From a virus: 33,339 bases of DNA. Under the pieces are notes generated by a model. That model did no database searches and was not told the origin of the DNA. It worked only from the letters and a program-made list of their open reading frames with translations. Position 1 is the first letter of the stretch, and every line of letters begins with the position of its first letter. Below, piece after piece: positions 6,243-11,874 of the stretch. The DNA lies in the IMG/VR virus record IMGVR_UViG_3300025778_000008, positions 1 to 33,339 of that record. One strand, 5' to 3'. The position numbers were made by a program, and so were the translations under genes.

Positions 6243-6853
6243 TATTTAACCTCAAATAATTTAGATTTCATTTGATCTTTAGCTTTTATTGCAGTTATTC
6301 TATAAGTTTCATTATTATTGCAATATAGATATGCAGCCTTAAAAGCCTTTTCTAGTTCTATTAAGTTTTGGCAGTCCCCAATAGCAGTTATTAGATCGGC
6401 AGCTACGGATTCGTTAAACTCAGGTTGTTTCATAACGGTTTTGACTGGTGTTTCAGGTCTATTACTGGCAACATTTCCATCGTCATCCTCTGGACTAATG
6501 CCACATGCAGCCATTAAAGAACCTCGTCTTGCATACGTCAAACAAGCCATTGCGCCCTGTGGATCGTTTTTAGCTATTGGGAATCTAAGAATCCCAGTCT
6601 CTAAAGTTTCACCTGATTCATGCAGGAATACGGTTTCAATCATTATTCCTCCATCACAATCGTATGACTTTTGAATAAGAGCAATTCCGTTGTTATTCAA
6701 AGCTCCAAGTACTGCCTCAACACAATTTTCTAGTTTGGCAAACTTAGATTTGAAATGAGGATTTACCGCAGTTCTAAGAACCGGAGAAAACTCACGTTGA
6801 GCTTTGACAAATGCCGTAGCAATTAATTTCCCGCCTTGATTAGTTTGTGTCAT
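6242..6853 (-). CDS. erf: ERF-family single-strand annealing protein
   Basis: 203 residues from ATG 6853. The frame is open 51 bases further upstream, but that part overlaps a micropeptide gene and ATG 6853 has a G-rich site. Diagnostic ERF features are the N-terminal LIATAFVKAQREF / NPHFKSKFAKLENC segment and the block GAMACLTYARRGSLMAACGI followed by SPEDDDGN. P22 Erf circularises the genome by homologous annealing of redundant ends; a terminally redundant headful phage would need this. The C-terminal third (about 140-203) is helical and variable. Confidence 0.9.
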   Translation of the reverse strand: MTQTNQGGKLIATAFVKAQREFSPVLRTAVNPHFKSKFAKLENCVEAVLGALNNNGIALIQKSYDCDGGIMIETVFLHESGETLETGILRFPIAKNDPQGAMACLTYARRGSLMAACGISPEDDDGNVASNRPETPVKTVMKQPEFNESVAADLITAIGDCQNLIELEKAFKAAYLYCNNNETYRITAIKAKDQMKSKLFEVK

Positions 6854-6936
6854 ACCTGTGCCCCTGTTAAATATCCAATAATAAATACGCAAATAATGAT
6901 GCAAGCGTAAACGACTAATTTATCTTCTTTGTCCAT
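6850..6936 (-). CDS. 28-residue single-pass membrane micropeptide
   Basis: Begins MDKEDKLVV, then a hydrophobic helix YACIIICVFIIGYL, and ends TGAQV. AAGGAG lies eight bases upstream of the ATG. The start overlaps the upstream stop (TAATG, 6934-6938) and the stop overlaps the ERF start (ATGA, 6850-6853). A good ribosome site plus coupled junctions on both sides make translation likely. Function unknown; compare the micropeptide at 4784-4897. Confidence 0.6.
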   Translation of the reverse strand: MDKEDKLVVYACIIICVFIIGYLTGAQV

Positions 6937-7130
6937 TATTTGATCTCCTTAAGTGGTGGATATAAAGCATCAAGCTCAAGTCTTCTAACAAACTTAATTA
7001 ATTCAGCCTGGGAAGTTATTTTGTGTCCGGTGTAGTCATGGACTAGATTTAGGACTGATACGATACCATCTTGGTAACCATCACGGTAGTAATCCAAATT
7101 GGATTTTGAGGGGAGATTTTTATTTTCCAT
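6936..7130 (-). CDS. Hypothetical small protein, first gene of the leftward early operon
   Basis: 64 residues: polar N-terminus MENKNLPSKSNLDYYRDGYQ, then SVLNLVHDYTGHKI and ELIKFVRRLELDAL. Soluble and helical. AAGGAA lies about nine bases before the ATG. It is the first ORF after the leftward promoter and so the earliest product on that strand; such genes are often host-takeover or regulatory proteins. No family is recognised. Confidence 0.6.
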   Translation of the reverse strand: MENKNLPSKSNLDYYRDGYQDGIVSVLNLVHDYTGHKITSQAELIKFVRRLELDALYPPLKEIK

Positions 7131-7183
7131 CTTTAGTTTTCCTTAGTTAAAAATGACGTACGGGTTTGTAGCGTCTGGGATTG

Positions 7184-7193
7184 AGTATATACT
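7184..7193 (-). promoter_or_regulatory. Leftward early promoter -10 region within a 10-bp palindrome
   Basis: AGTATATACT is a perfect 10-bp palindrome. On the minus strand it supplies a TATACT -10 (7189-7184), about 54 bases upstream of the first leftward gene. No good -35 is visible 16-18 bases further up, so the promoter may be weak, activator-dependent or repressor-controlled. The palindrome could also be an operator for the Cro-like protein. Confidence 0.45.
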
Positions 7194-7240
7194 TTAATCG
7201 ACACACTTTTGATGTATTTTGCAAAAAAATATTAAAAATG

Positions 7241-7270
7241 TTGGATTTTGTCCATTTTTGTGGCTATACT
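7241..7270 (+). promoter_or_regulatory. Rightward early promoter for the Cro-like gene, with candidate operator
   Basis: TTGGAT (7241-7246), an 18-base spacer and TATACT (7265-7270) form a plausible sigma-70 promoter. The expected start site (about 7277) falls at the ATG at 7278, so the mRNA would be leaderless. Overlapping the -35 is a short dyad TGGA-N5-TCCA (7242-7254), a candidate operator. The rest of 7131-7277 is AT-rich and holds no gene. Confidence 0.55.
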
Positions 7271-7277
7271 TTACATT

Positions 7278-7445
7278 ATGGACATTAACAAAGCAATTGA
7301 ATTGGCAGGATCGCAAAGCAATCTTTCTAGGCTTTTAGGGGTATCTAGGGGCGCAGTTTTCAACTGGACTTTGAAAGGTTTGCCTAAAATGCGAATTTGG
7401 CAATTGAAAGTGTTGCGTCCAGAATGGTTTGAAATAATCGTGTAG
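7278..7445 (+). CDS. cro: Cro-like helix-turn-helix repressor
   Basis: 55 residues from ATG 7278: MDINKAIELAGSQSNLSRLL, then GVSRGAVFNWTLKGLP, a classic helix-turn-helix (about residues 11-32), and a short RIWQLKVLRPEWF tail. Size and layout match P22-type Cro or YdaS-like proteins that bind operators between divergent early promoters. The gene sits exactly there. The frame extends upstream to a TTG at 7248, but that runs through the promoter. No Shine-Dalgarno sequence precedes the ATG; see the leaderless finding. Confidence 0.82.
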   Translation: MDINKAIELAGSQSNLSRLLGVSRGAVFNWTLKGLPKMRIWQLKVLRPEWFEIIV

Positions 7446-7546
7446 AATTTGTTTAAACACGGCTAGGGTAGCTCCCAAAAAGACGATTCTTCACCGTCCT
7501 GCCGATTGTGTTTTAGTGAAGTCAACCGATGAAGTAAGGTTAAACA
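7446..7546 (+). other. Non-coding leader with potential three-way-junction RNA fold
   Basis: The 101 bases between cro and the next gene contain no ORF of note but several pairings. AAACAC-GGC (7455-7463) pairs with GCC (7501-7503) and GTGTTT (7508-7513), leaving a 4-base bulge. Inside lie GGG/CCC (7466-7468 with 7474-7476) and GACG/CGTC (7482-7485 with 7495-7498). An alternative pairing, CTTCAC/GTGAAG, competes with this fold. It may be a structured leader, an antisense-type RNA or chance; no U-run marks a terminator. Confidence 0.35.
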
Positions 7547-7780
7547 ATGGCAACATTAACGCTTAAAAAAGCCAAAACTATTGGCGAAATTCCCCTTTTA
7601 AATCTTGATGGCAAATTTGTCGTTATGCGACAGTCTCGCCATGTCAAATCATTTAGATTTACCTGTTACATGGATACGCATGAACAAGCTATGCGTGAAG
7701 CTAATAGGTTAACCAAAGCAAATCAAACTGAGCGTTATCTTGTACTTCAAGTACAAGGCTGGGCTGATTGGGAGATTTGA
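7547..7780 (+). CDS. Hypothetical protein preceding the replication gene
   Basis: 77 residues: MATLTLKKAKTIGEIPLLNL, then GKFVVMRQSRHVKSFRFTCY, HEQAMREANRLTKAN and LVLQVQGWADWEI. A mixed beta/alpha soluble protein with basic patches. AAGG lies eight bases before the ATG. Its TGA overlaps the replication gene's ATG (TGATG), so the two are probably made together. The role is unknown; a small nucleic-acid-binding accessory is one possibility. Confidence 0.6.
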   Translation: MATLTLKKAKTIGEIPLLNLDGKFVVMRQSRHVKSFRFTCYMDTHEQAMREANRLTKANQTERYLVLQVQGWADWEI

Positions 7781-8544
7781 TGCACTATTACAAATTTAAT
7801 ATTGCCGATTATCGAAAAGATACGGTACATCTAAATACTGTGGAACATGGTATTTATCGTCAACTTATTGATTGGTATTATTTGGATGAAAAACCTATCC
7901 CAAAAGAAACCGAAACGGTTATTAGGCGGTTACGTTTGGGTTCTGATGAGCAAAAATATTTAGACATAATTCTCAAAGAATTTTTTAAAAATACATCCAA
8001 AGGATATGTACATACAAGAATTGAAGTTGATATTCATGGTTATCAAGAAAATTCTGATAAAAACAGAGCCAACGGAAAGCTAGGAGGTAGGCCAAAGAAA
8101 ACCCAGTCGGTTATTTCTGGGTTATTAAATGAAAGCGAATCAAAAGGCAACCATAAACCATTAACCATAAACCAAGAACCATTAACCAATATAAATACTA
8201 TACAGGCGGGAAACAAGTTTCCCCCTTGTCCTAGTCAGCAGATTTTGGAATTATGGAAAAAGCATTTACCTCATTTAACGCAACCTAGAACATGGGAAGG
8301 TAGTAGGCAGTCGAATCTTAAAAATCGGTGGATACAAGCAAGTAAAAATTCAGATTATTCTGATGGTTACACAAATTTAGAAGAAGGCATACATTGGTGG
8401 GATTCCTTTTTTGAGTACATTGCTAAGGATACAAAACTGGCAATTGGGTTTGAAAGCAAGGATAGAACTTGGAAGCCAGATTTGGAATGGGTGGTAAATG
8501 CAAGCAATTTTCAAAAAATTATTGATGGGAAATACAACAAATGA
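7780..8544 (+). CDS. DUF1376-type phage replication initiation protein
   Basis: 254 residues from ATG 7780 (TGATG junction; GGGAGAT upstream). N-terminal DUF1376 signature: HYYKFNIADYRKDTVHLNTV, EHGIYRQLIDWYYLDEKPIP, VIRRLRLGS, then NRANGKLGGRPKKTQ at about 97-111. A low-complexity linker follows. The C-terminal domain (about 145-254) has ELWKKHLPHL, WWDSFFEYI and KPDLEWVVNASNF..I..GKY, seen in phage O-like initiators. It should recognise the replication origin and recruit host helicase machinery. The origin may lie in the Asn/Thr-rich coding linker near 8130-8210, as in lambda O, but no clear iterons are visible. Confidence 0.78.
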   Translation: MHYYKFNIADYRKDTVHLNTVEHGIYRQLIDWYYLDEKPIPKETETVIRRLRLGSDEQKYLDIILKEFFKNTSKGYVHTRIEVDIHGYQENSDKNRANGKLGGRPKKTQSVISGLLNESESKGNHKPLTINQEPLTNINTIQAGNKFPPCPSQQILELWKKHLPHLTQPRTWEGSRQSNLKNRWIQASKNSDYSDGYTNLEEGIHWWDSFFEYIAKDTKLAIGFESKDRTWKPDLEWVVNASNFQKIIDGKYNK

Positions 8545-8837
8545 GTTTTAAAAAATCAGAAACACAATCCGATGACCAAAAAATAGTATTTGGTTTTTGT
8601 TCAAAATGTTTGTCTAAAGTATTAAATGAGGAATTGATTAAATTTGGAACAACTTGTGAGTCTTGTTTTAATTCTTATTGTCAAGAATTAAGTCCTTACG
8701 ATCCTTTATATAAAAAATATGATGGAGATCCTAAAGGTTGGGCCAAAAGAATAATTGATAGGCATAAATCTGGTGAAAAAGTCAGACCAATTTCATTAAA
8801 ATTTGCAGAGGAAGCATTGAGGTCGCGTTATGTTTAA
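8541..8837 (+). CDS. Zinc-ribbon protein adjacent to the replication initiator
   Basis: 98 residues. Two Cys pairs, FCSKCLSK (about 19-22) and TCESCF (about 39-42), with a further Cys in NSYCQE, form a likely zinc ribbon. The C-terminal half has YDPLYKKYDGDPKGWAKRII and ALRSRYV. It starts by ATGA overlap with the replication gene. In lambdoid layouts this slot holds the helicase loader or partner, so an accessory replication role is a reasonable inference, not shown by sequence. Confidence 0.6.
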   Translation: MSFKKSETQSDDQKIVFGFCSKCLSKVLNEELIKFGTTCESCFNSYCQELSPYDPLYKKYDGDPKGWAKRIIDRHKSGEKVRPISLKFAEEALRSRYV

Positions 8838-9012
8838 AACTATCTGGCAACCAGTCCCAAGGTGGGATATTTCTATCAAAAAACTAGACCGAGCAAAGTA
8901 TCCTATCAGACGTGATGAGTTTAAAAGGGTCAGACCGGTAAAAGACGGTAGATCAAACAGTGGAACTAGACCCAAGCCTGAAATGCGAATCTGGATGTTT
9001 GAAAATGTTTGA
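8830..9012 (+). CDS. Hypothetical basic protein
   Basis: 60 residues, highly basic (about 15 Lys/Arg): MFKTIWQPVPRWDISIKKLD, DEFKRVRPVKDGRSNSGTRP and a terminal RIWMFENV. It overlaps its neighbours by eight bases on each side (8830-8837 and 9005-9012). The basic, Pro/Gly-containing composition suggests nucleic-acid binding. No family is recognised. Confidence 0.55.
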   Translation: MFKTIWQPVPRWDISIKKLDRAKYPIRRDEFKRVRPVKDGRSNSGTRPKPEMRIWMFENV

Positions 9013-9208
9013 CTGGGATGCAGAGTATGAATCAATCGTCAAGTTCTATGCTCAATTAGCAATAAGACCAGGATGGAGAGAATATACAAGAGGGATTGTG
9101 AAAGAGAAAATGAAAACCGAGCCAATATTTAAAAACTTAGGGAGGGACGTAGGAAACAGAATCAAAGAGTTAGAAAGTGTAAGTTTATTAACAACTAAGG
9201 AAAATTGA
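9005..9208 (+). CDS. Hypothetical early-region protein
   Basis: 67 residues from ATG 9005: MFDWDAEYESIVKFYAQLAI, RPGWREYTRGIVKEKM, then LGRDVGNRIKELES. The DWDAEY...YA.LA..PGW..Y pattern recurs in short phage proteins of nin-type regions, as I recall. The longer reading from 8960 runs through the preceding gene and lacks a ribosome site. Soluble, helical, function unknown. Confidence 0.58.
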   Translation: MFDWDAEYESIVKFYAQLAIRPGWREYTRGIVKEKMKTEPIFKNLGRDVGNRIKELESVSLLTTKEN

Positions 9209-9210
9209 AG

Positions 9211-9423
9211 ATGAAATCACAAAACGAACAAATATTAAATTATTTACAAAAAGGTAAGTCGCTAACCGCAATGGATGCTCTTAAGCTATTTGGATGCTTT
9301 AGATTGGCAGCTAGGATCAGAAATTTGAAGGACGATGGTAAAAAGATAGTCTCCTCAAGAAAGCATGTTAAAAACCAATTTGGCAAAGATGTAATCGTTG
9401 CAGTTTATTCATTAAAGGCTTAA
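9211..9423 (+). CDS. Small winged-helix/HTH-like DNA-binding protein
   Basis: 70 residues from ATG 9211; AAGGAA lies about eight bases upstream, which favours this over a TTG six bases earlier. NEQILNYLQKGKSLTAMDAL, then KLFGCFRLAARIRNLKDDG and YSLKA. This is the helix-turn-helix plus wing layout (LTAMDALKLF.C.RLAARI..LK..G) common in short phage proteins. It may regulate early genes or bind the origin. Target unknown. Confidence 0.65.
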   Translation: MKSQNEQILNYLQKGKSLTAMDALKLFGCFRLAARIRNLKDDGKKIVSSRKHVKNQFGKDVIVAVYSLKA

Positions 9424-9425
9424 TC

Positions 9426-9701
9426 ATGAAATATTTACTTATACTTTTAATTCTTGCAGGATGCTCAACAACTCCTGCGCCGGTTCAATACGCTAACCCT
9501 CCAGTAGTTCCTATTGTCCTTGACCCCAAGGTGCAGCAGATGAGCAGGGAGGAAGTAATTTCGGCTACGATCCAATGTGAGAACTCAGGTCTTAGGGCAG
9601 TGCCGGTATTTTCTAAAAGATTGGTCAGCGGATATTTAACGGATATTGTGATTGATTTGCAATGTCTACCTAAACGTAATATTTTTGATGGTAAATTCTA
9701 A
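9426..9701 (+). CDS. Predicted lipoprotein, early expressed
   Basis: 91 residues. Signal sequence MKYLLILLILAGC ends in lipobox LAGC (Cys13), followed by STTPAP and a Pro-rich linker; the folded part includes VQQMSREEVISATIQCENSG and DIVIDLQCLPK. Ser at +2 predicts sorting to the outer membrane by the Lol rule in enterobacteria. It lies among DNA-metabolism genes, away from lysis, so an envelope role early in infection, such as superinfection exclusion, is worth considering. That is inference. Confidence 0.7.
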   Translation: MKYLLILLILAGCSTTPAPVQYANPPVVPIVLDPKVQQMSREEVISATIQCENSGLRAVPVFSKRLVSGYLTDIVIDLQCLPKRNIFDGKF

Positions 9702-9904
9702 TGAACGCAAAAAAAGCAAAAGCACTTAGAAAATCATTAAGAGAAAACAACATTGACGTTTTTGATCAAACTTATGAGACAGATGTAAGGCGAGTTGGCA
9801 AACAAACTCAACTTAAAAAAGAATCAGGTCGATCAATGTACCAAATGCTAAAGAAGACAATATATGAGTACGGACAAAAGAATATTCGTTCTCAGACACT
9901 CTGA
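9701..9904 (+). CDS. Hypothetical basic protein upstream of ninB
   Basis: 67 residues, Lys/Arg rich: MNAKKAKALRKSLRENNIDV, YETDVRRVGKQTQL and GRSMYQMLKKTIYEYG. It starts in a TAATG overlap with the lipoprotein stop, and its last 41 bases overlap ninB. A similar short protein (NAKKAK.LRK, then GR..YQ.LKKT) recurs in phage early regions, as I recall. Nucleic-acid binding is plausible. Confidence 0.6.
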   Translation: MNAKKAKALRKSLRENNIDVFDQTYETDVRRVGKQTQLKKESGRSMYQMLKKTIYEYGQKNIRSQTL

Positions 9905-10268
9905 GGCAAGGCAAAGGGCTAAAGAGTTTGTTTCAGTAGCTCCCGAGGGTTGGGTTGTAGAGTTTAAACCTATGACCCGATCTTTGGAGCAAAATAGCAA
10001 ACTCTGGGCATCTTTGGCAGACATTGCTAAACAAGTAGTCTGGCATGGAAGGAAACTTAGCGCAGAGGATTGGAAACACATCTTTTCGTCTGCGATTAAA
10101 AAACAAGAGGTTGTACCAAACATTGATGGAACTGGGTTTGTGGTTTTAGGTCAATCAACTTCTAAAATGAACAAGAGCGAAATGAGCGAACTACTAGAGT
10201 TGATCATGGCTTTTGGTGCTGAACATAACGTAAAATTTGAGGATGATTATGCCGAGGTCGAAAAGTGA
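9864..10268 (+). CDS. ninB: NinB (lambda Orf-type) recombination mediator
   Basis: 134 residues. Core motifs RSLEQNSKLWASLADIAKQV, WHGRKLSAEDWKHIF, GFVVLGQSTSKMNKSEMSEL and ELIMAFGAEH are those of the NinB/Orf family, which binds SSB-coated ssDNA and replaces RecFOR in lambda. It fits with the phage SSB and ERF on the other strand. The first 41 bases overlap the upstream gene; the last 20 bases overlap the next gene. Confidence 0.9.
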   Translation: MSTDKRIFVLRHSEARQRAKEFVSVAPEGWVVEFKPMTRSLEQNSKLWASLADIAKQVVWHGRKLSAEDWKHIFSSAIKKQEVVPNIDGTGFVVLGQSTSKMNKSEMSELLELIMAFGAEHNVKFEDDYAEVEK

Positions 10269-10428
10269 GATTACAGGATCAAAAGTAAACATTGGTTTGA
10301 GAATGACTGAAAATCAGCGAGATATGTTTAAGGCACTTGGGGGAATCCAATGGTTGAGAAACTATTTGGATAGGCAGATCAGATCAGAGGAAATACAACT
10401 TGGAATAAATAAGGAAGACAGAATATGA
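10249..10428 (+). CDS. Small basic protein, possible DNA-binding
   Basis: 59 residues from ATG 10249: MPRSKSEITGSKVNIGLRMT, then ENQRDMFKALGGIQWLRNYL. The GLRMTENQRDMFKALGG segment resembles a strand followed by two helices, as in ribbon-helix-helix-like phage proteins, but the match is loose. GAGG lies six bases before this ATG, favouring it over upstream starts. It overlaps ninB by 20 bases and the next gene by ATGA. Confidence 0.58.
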   Translation: MPRSKSEITGSKVNIGLRMTENQRDMFKALGGIQWLRNYLDRQIRSEEIQLGINKEDRI

Positions 10429-10952
10429 CTAAAGAAGTAATGAAACAAGCTCTTGAGGCGTTTGAAGCAATCATGATGGTTCGTGACATTAATTCGGCTA
10501 CAACAATTGCTAAAAATGCTAGGTATGGATTGCGTGAGGCACTAAATCAAGATCAAAGTGAGCAGTTAGCAAGACTTGGATGGCAAGAAATTTATTGTCC
10601 AATTTGTGGAGGTGGTGCACGAGCGTTTCCAAAGCAAAAGCAGGGTGAGCCTGTAGCGTGGGTTGACTTGCTAAAGGATGCACAGCAGATTGTCAAAGAT
10701 AAGTTTCTCTACAAACGATTTATTGATGGTACGCCTTTGGCAAACGACATTCCATGCTGGATGGCTGATTTTGCACAGAAATACACCAAACCACAAACTA
10801 AAGAATGGGTAGGGTTGACGGATAAAGAGATATTTGAAATTTGGGAAAAGGCAATGTTTATAAACAACGGAAAACATGCTGTTTTAAACAACCAACCATT
10901 TGTTCATTTTGCAAGAGCAATAGAAGCTAAATTAAAGGAAAAAAATGCCTAA
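10425..10952 (+). CDS. Modular phage early protein of unknown function
   Basis: 175 residues. The N-terminal helix (MTKEVMKQALEAFEAIM) and ...LREALNQ are typical of mosaic phage proteins. One zinc-ribbon-like half, YCPICGG (about 57-63), follows, then EPVAWVDLL and a C-terminal module EWVGLTDKEIFEIWEKA..., ending FARAIEAKLKEKNA. The EWVGLT..EI and FARAIE.KLKEKN ends recur in many phage proteins, suggesting domain shuffling. Only one CxxC is present, so zinc binding would need a partner. Function unknown. Confidence 0.55.
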   Translation: MTKEVMKQALEAFEAIMMVRDINSATTIAKNARYGLREALNQDQSEQLARLGWQEIYCPICGGGARAFPKQKQGEPVAWVDLLKDAQQIVKDKFLYKRFIDGTPLANDIPCWMADFAQKYTKPQTKEWVGLTDKEIFEIWEKAMFINNGKHAVLNNQPFVHFARAIEAKLKEKNA

Positions 10953-11160
10953 AGTACCTCCTTACGACACCGGCAAGATAAAGATTGGATGCAGATACGA
11001 CCCTCCACTAAGAGATCAATACAACCCAGATCAAGACTGGATACAGGAATGGCTACTAGGAATTGAGAAAGATTGGTTTGAAAAAACTGAAAACTTGATT
11101 GAGTATGCAATTTACATCATTGTCATTTATTCAGTTTTAACTTTACTGGGAAGACCGTAA
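10945..11160 (+). CDS. Small protein with C-terminal membrane anchor
   Basis: 71 residues. The N-terminus MPKVPPYDTGKIKIGCRYDP is a motif I recall from short phage early proteins. The C-terminus (about 51-68, IEYAIYIIVIYSVLTLL) is hydrophobic enough to anchor in the membrane, ending GRP. It overlaps the upstream gene by eight bases. A tail-anchored topology would expose the N-terminus to the cytoplasm. Function unknown. Confidence 0.55.
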   Translation: MPKVPPYDTGKIKIGCRYDPPLRDQYNPDQDWIQEWLLGIEKDWFEKTENLIEYAIYIIVIYSVLTLLGRP

Positions 11161-11161
11161 A

Positions 11162-11263
11162 ATGAGACTTGGGAGGTTAACAAGGCACTCCAGGATGTTG
11201 TACTTAGGGAATTTTCCTTGTTTCTGCCCTAACTCGCTGAACAACCAAATGGACTCCCAATGA
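11162..11263 (+). CDS. Possible 33-residue ORF coupled to ninG
   Basis: MRLGRLTRHSRMLYLGNF, then PCFCPNSLNNQMDSQ. It starts two bases after the previous stop and ends in an ATGA overlap (11260-11263) with ninG. The ninG ATG itself has no visible Shine-Dalgarno sequence, so this ORF may serve mainly as a translational feeder. The peptide is basic with two Cys and no recognisable family. GGAAG lies rather far upstream of its start. Confidence 0.38.
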   Translation: MRLGRLTRHSRMLYLGNFPCFCPNSLNNQMDSQ

Positions 11264-11808
11264 CTAAATGCAAGGTTTGCAGGGCAAAATTCACCAAACG
11301 GAGCATGACCCACAAGGCATGCAGCCCAGAATGTAGCCTAATCCTTGTCAATCAAGCCAAGGAGAAGGAAAAGGCTAAGGTGGAGAGACTCGATAGGGTA
11401 AAGACTAAAAAAGCCTTGGAGAGCCTAAAAACTCGATCAGACTGGATGAAGGATGCTCAAAAGGTATTCAACGAGTTTATTCGTGAGCGAGACAAAGCCG
11501 AACCCTGCATTTCCTGCCAAAGATTTCACCAAGGTCAATATCATGCCGGACACTTTGTTTCGGTGGGTTCTAGGCCAAATTTGAGGTTTGACGAGCAAAA
11601 CGTCCATCGTCAATGCGCCCCATGCAACAATCATCTTTCTGGCAACATCATCCACTACAGGATGAATCTCATTAAAAAACTGGGAGTTGAGGCAGTTGTC
11701 AGGCTAGAAACGGACTTTGAGCCTAAAAAATATACGATTGACGATCTAAAAGAAATTATTACAATTTACCGAAAAAAGGTTAAAATGTTAAAAGCCGAGT
11801 GTCATTGA
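11260..11808 (+). CDS. ninG: NinG (Rap-type) recombination endonuclease
   Basis: 182 residues. N-terminal zinc finger C-x2-C...C-x3-C (CKVCRAKF; HKACSPECS), a Lys-rich helical linker, then the HNH-like core CISCQRF....YHAGHFVSVG, NLRFDEQNVHRQCAPCNNHL and SGNIIHYRMNL. This is the NinG/Rap arrangement; Rap cleaves branched DNA such as D-loops and Holliday junctions. It complements NinB and ERF. Its TGA lies inside the -35 hexamer of the late promoter. Confidence 0.92.
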   Translation: MTKCKVCRAKFTKRSMTHKACSPECSLILVNQAKEKEKAKVERLDRVKTKKALESLKTRSDWMKDAQKVFNEFIRERDKAEPCISCQRFHQGQYHAGHFVSVGSRPNLRFDEQNVHRQCAPCNNHLSGNIIHYRMNLIKKLGVEAVVRLETDFEPKKYTIDDLKEIITIYRKKVKMLKAECH

Positions 11809-11832
11809 CAAAATTTCAGATTTTGTGATAAT
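11805..11832 (+). promoter_or_regulatory. Late promoter for the virion operon
   Basis: Perfect -35 TTGACA (11805-11810), a 16-base spacer and GATAAT (11827-11832), preceded by TG-T, make an extended -10. This is the strongest sigma-70 promoter I found. The predicted start is near 11839. It lies between the nin-type early genes and the first virion gene, so it can drive the structural genes and, round the circle, tail and lysis genes. Confidence 0.8.
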
Positions 11833-11873
11833 TCGGTAATCTGATCAGATAAATCCCTATTAGGAGTACCGAA
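11832..11873 (+). promoter_or_regulatory. Candidate operator and leader hairpin at the late promoter
   Basis: A perfect 12-bp palindrome, ATCTGATCAGAT (11839-11850), starts at the predicted +1, a typical repressor position. Around it, TTCGGTA (11832-11838) can pair with TACCGAA (11867-11873), which occupies the space between the AGGAG ribosome site (11862-11866) and ATG 11875. If transcribed from slightly upstream, this stem would limit ribosome access. The palindrome also contains a GATC methylation site. Confidence 0.55.
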
Positions 11874-11874
11874 A

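Noticed and set aside
7446-7546. Glutamine or other known riboswitch in the non-coding leaders
   Set aside because: I could not line up any known conserved riboswitch core with this segment or with the leaders at 15021 and 19901; only generic pairing is visible.
8100-8230. Iteron-type replication origin in the replication gene
   Set aside because: The ACCATTAACCAT-like repeats at 8152-8186 are short, irregular and explained by an Asn/Thr/Pro-rich linker. Kept only as a remark in the gene entry.
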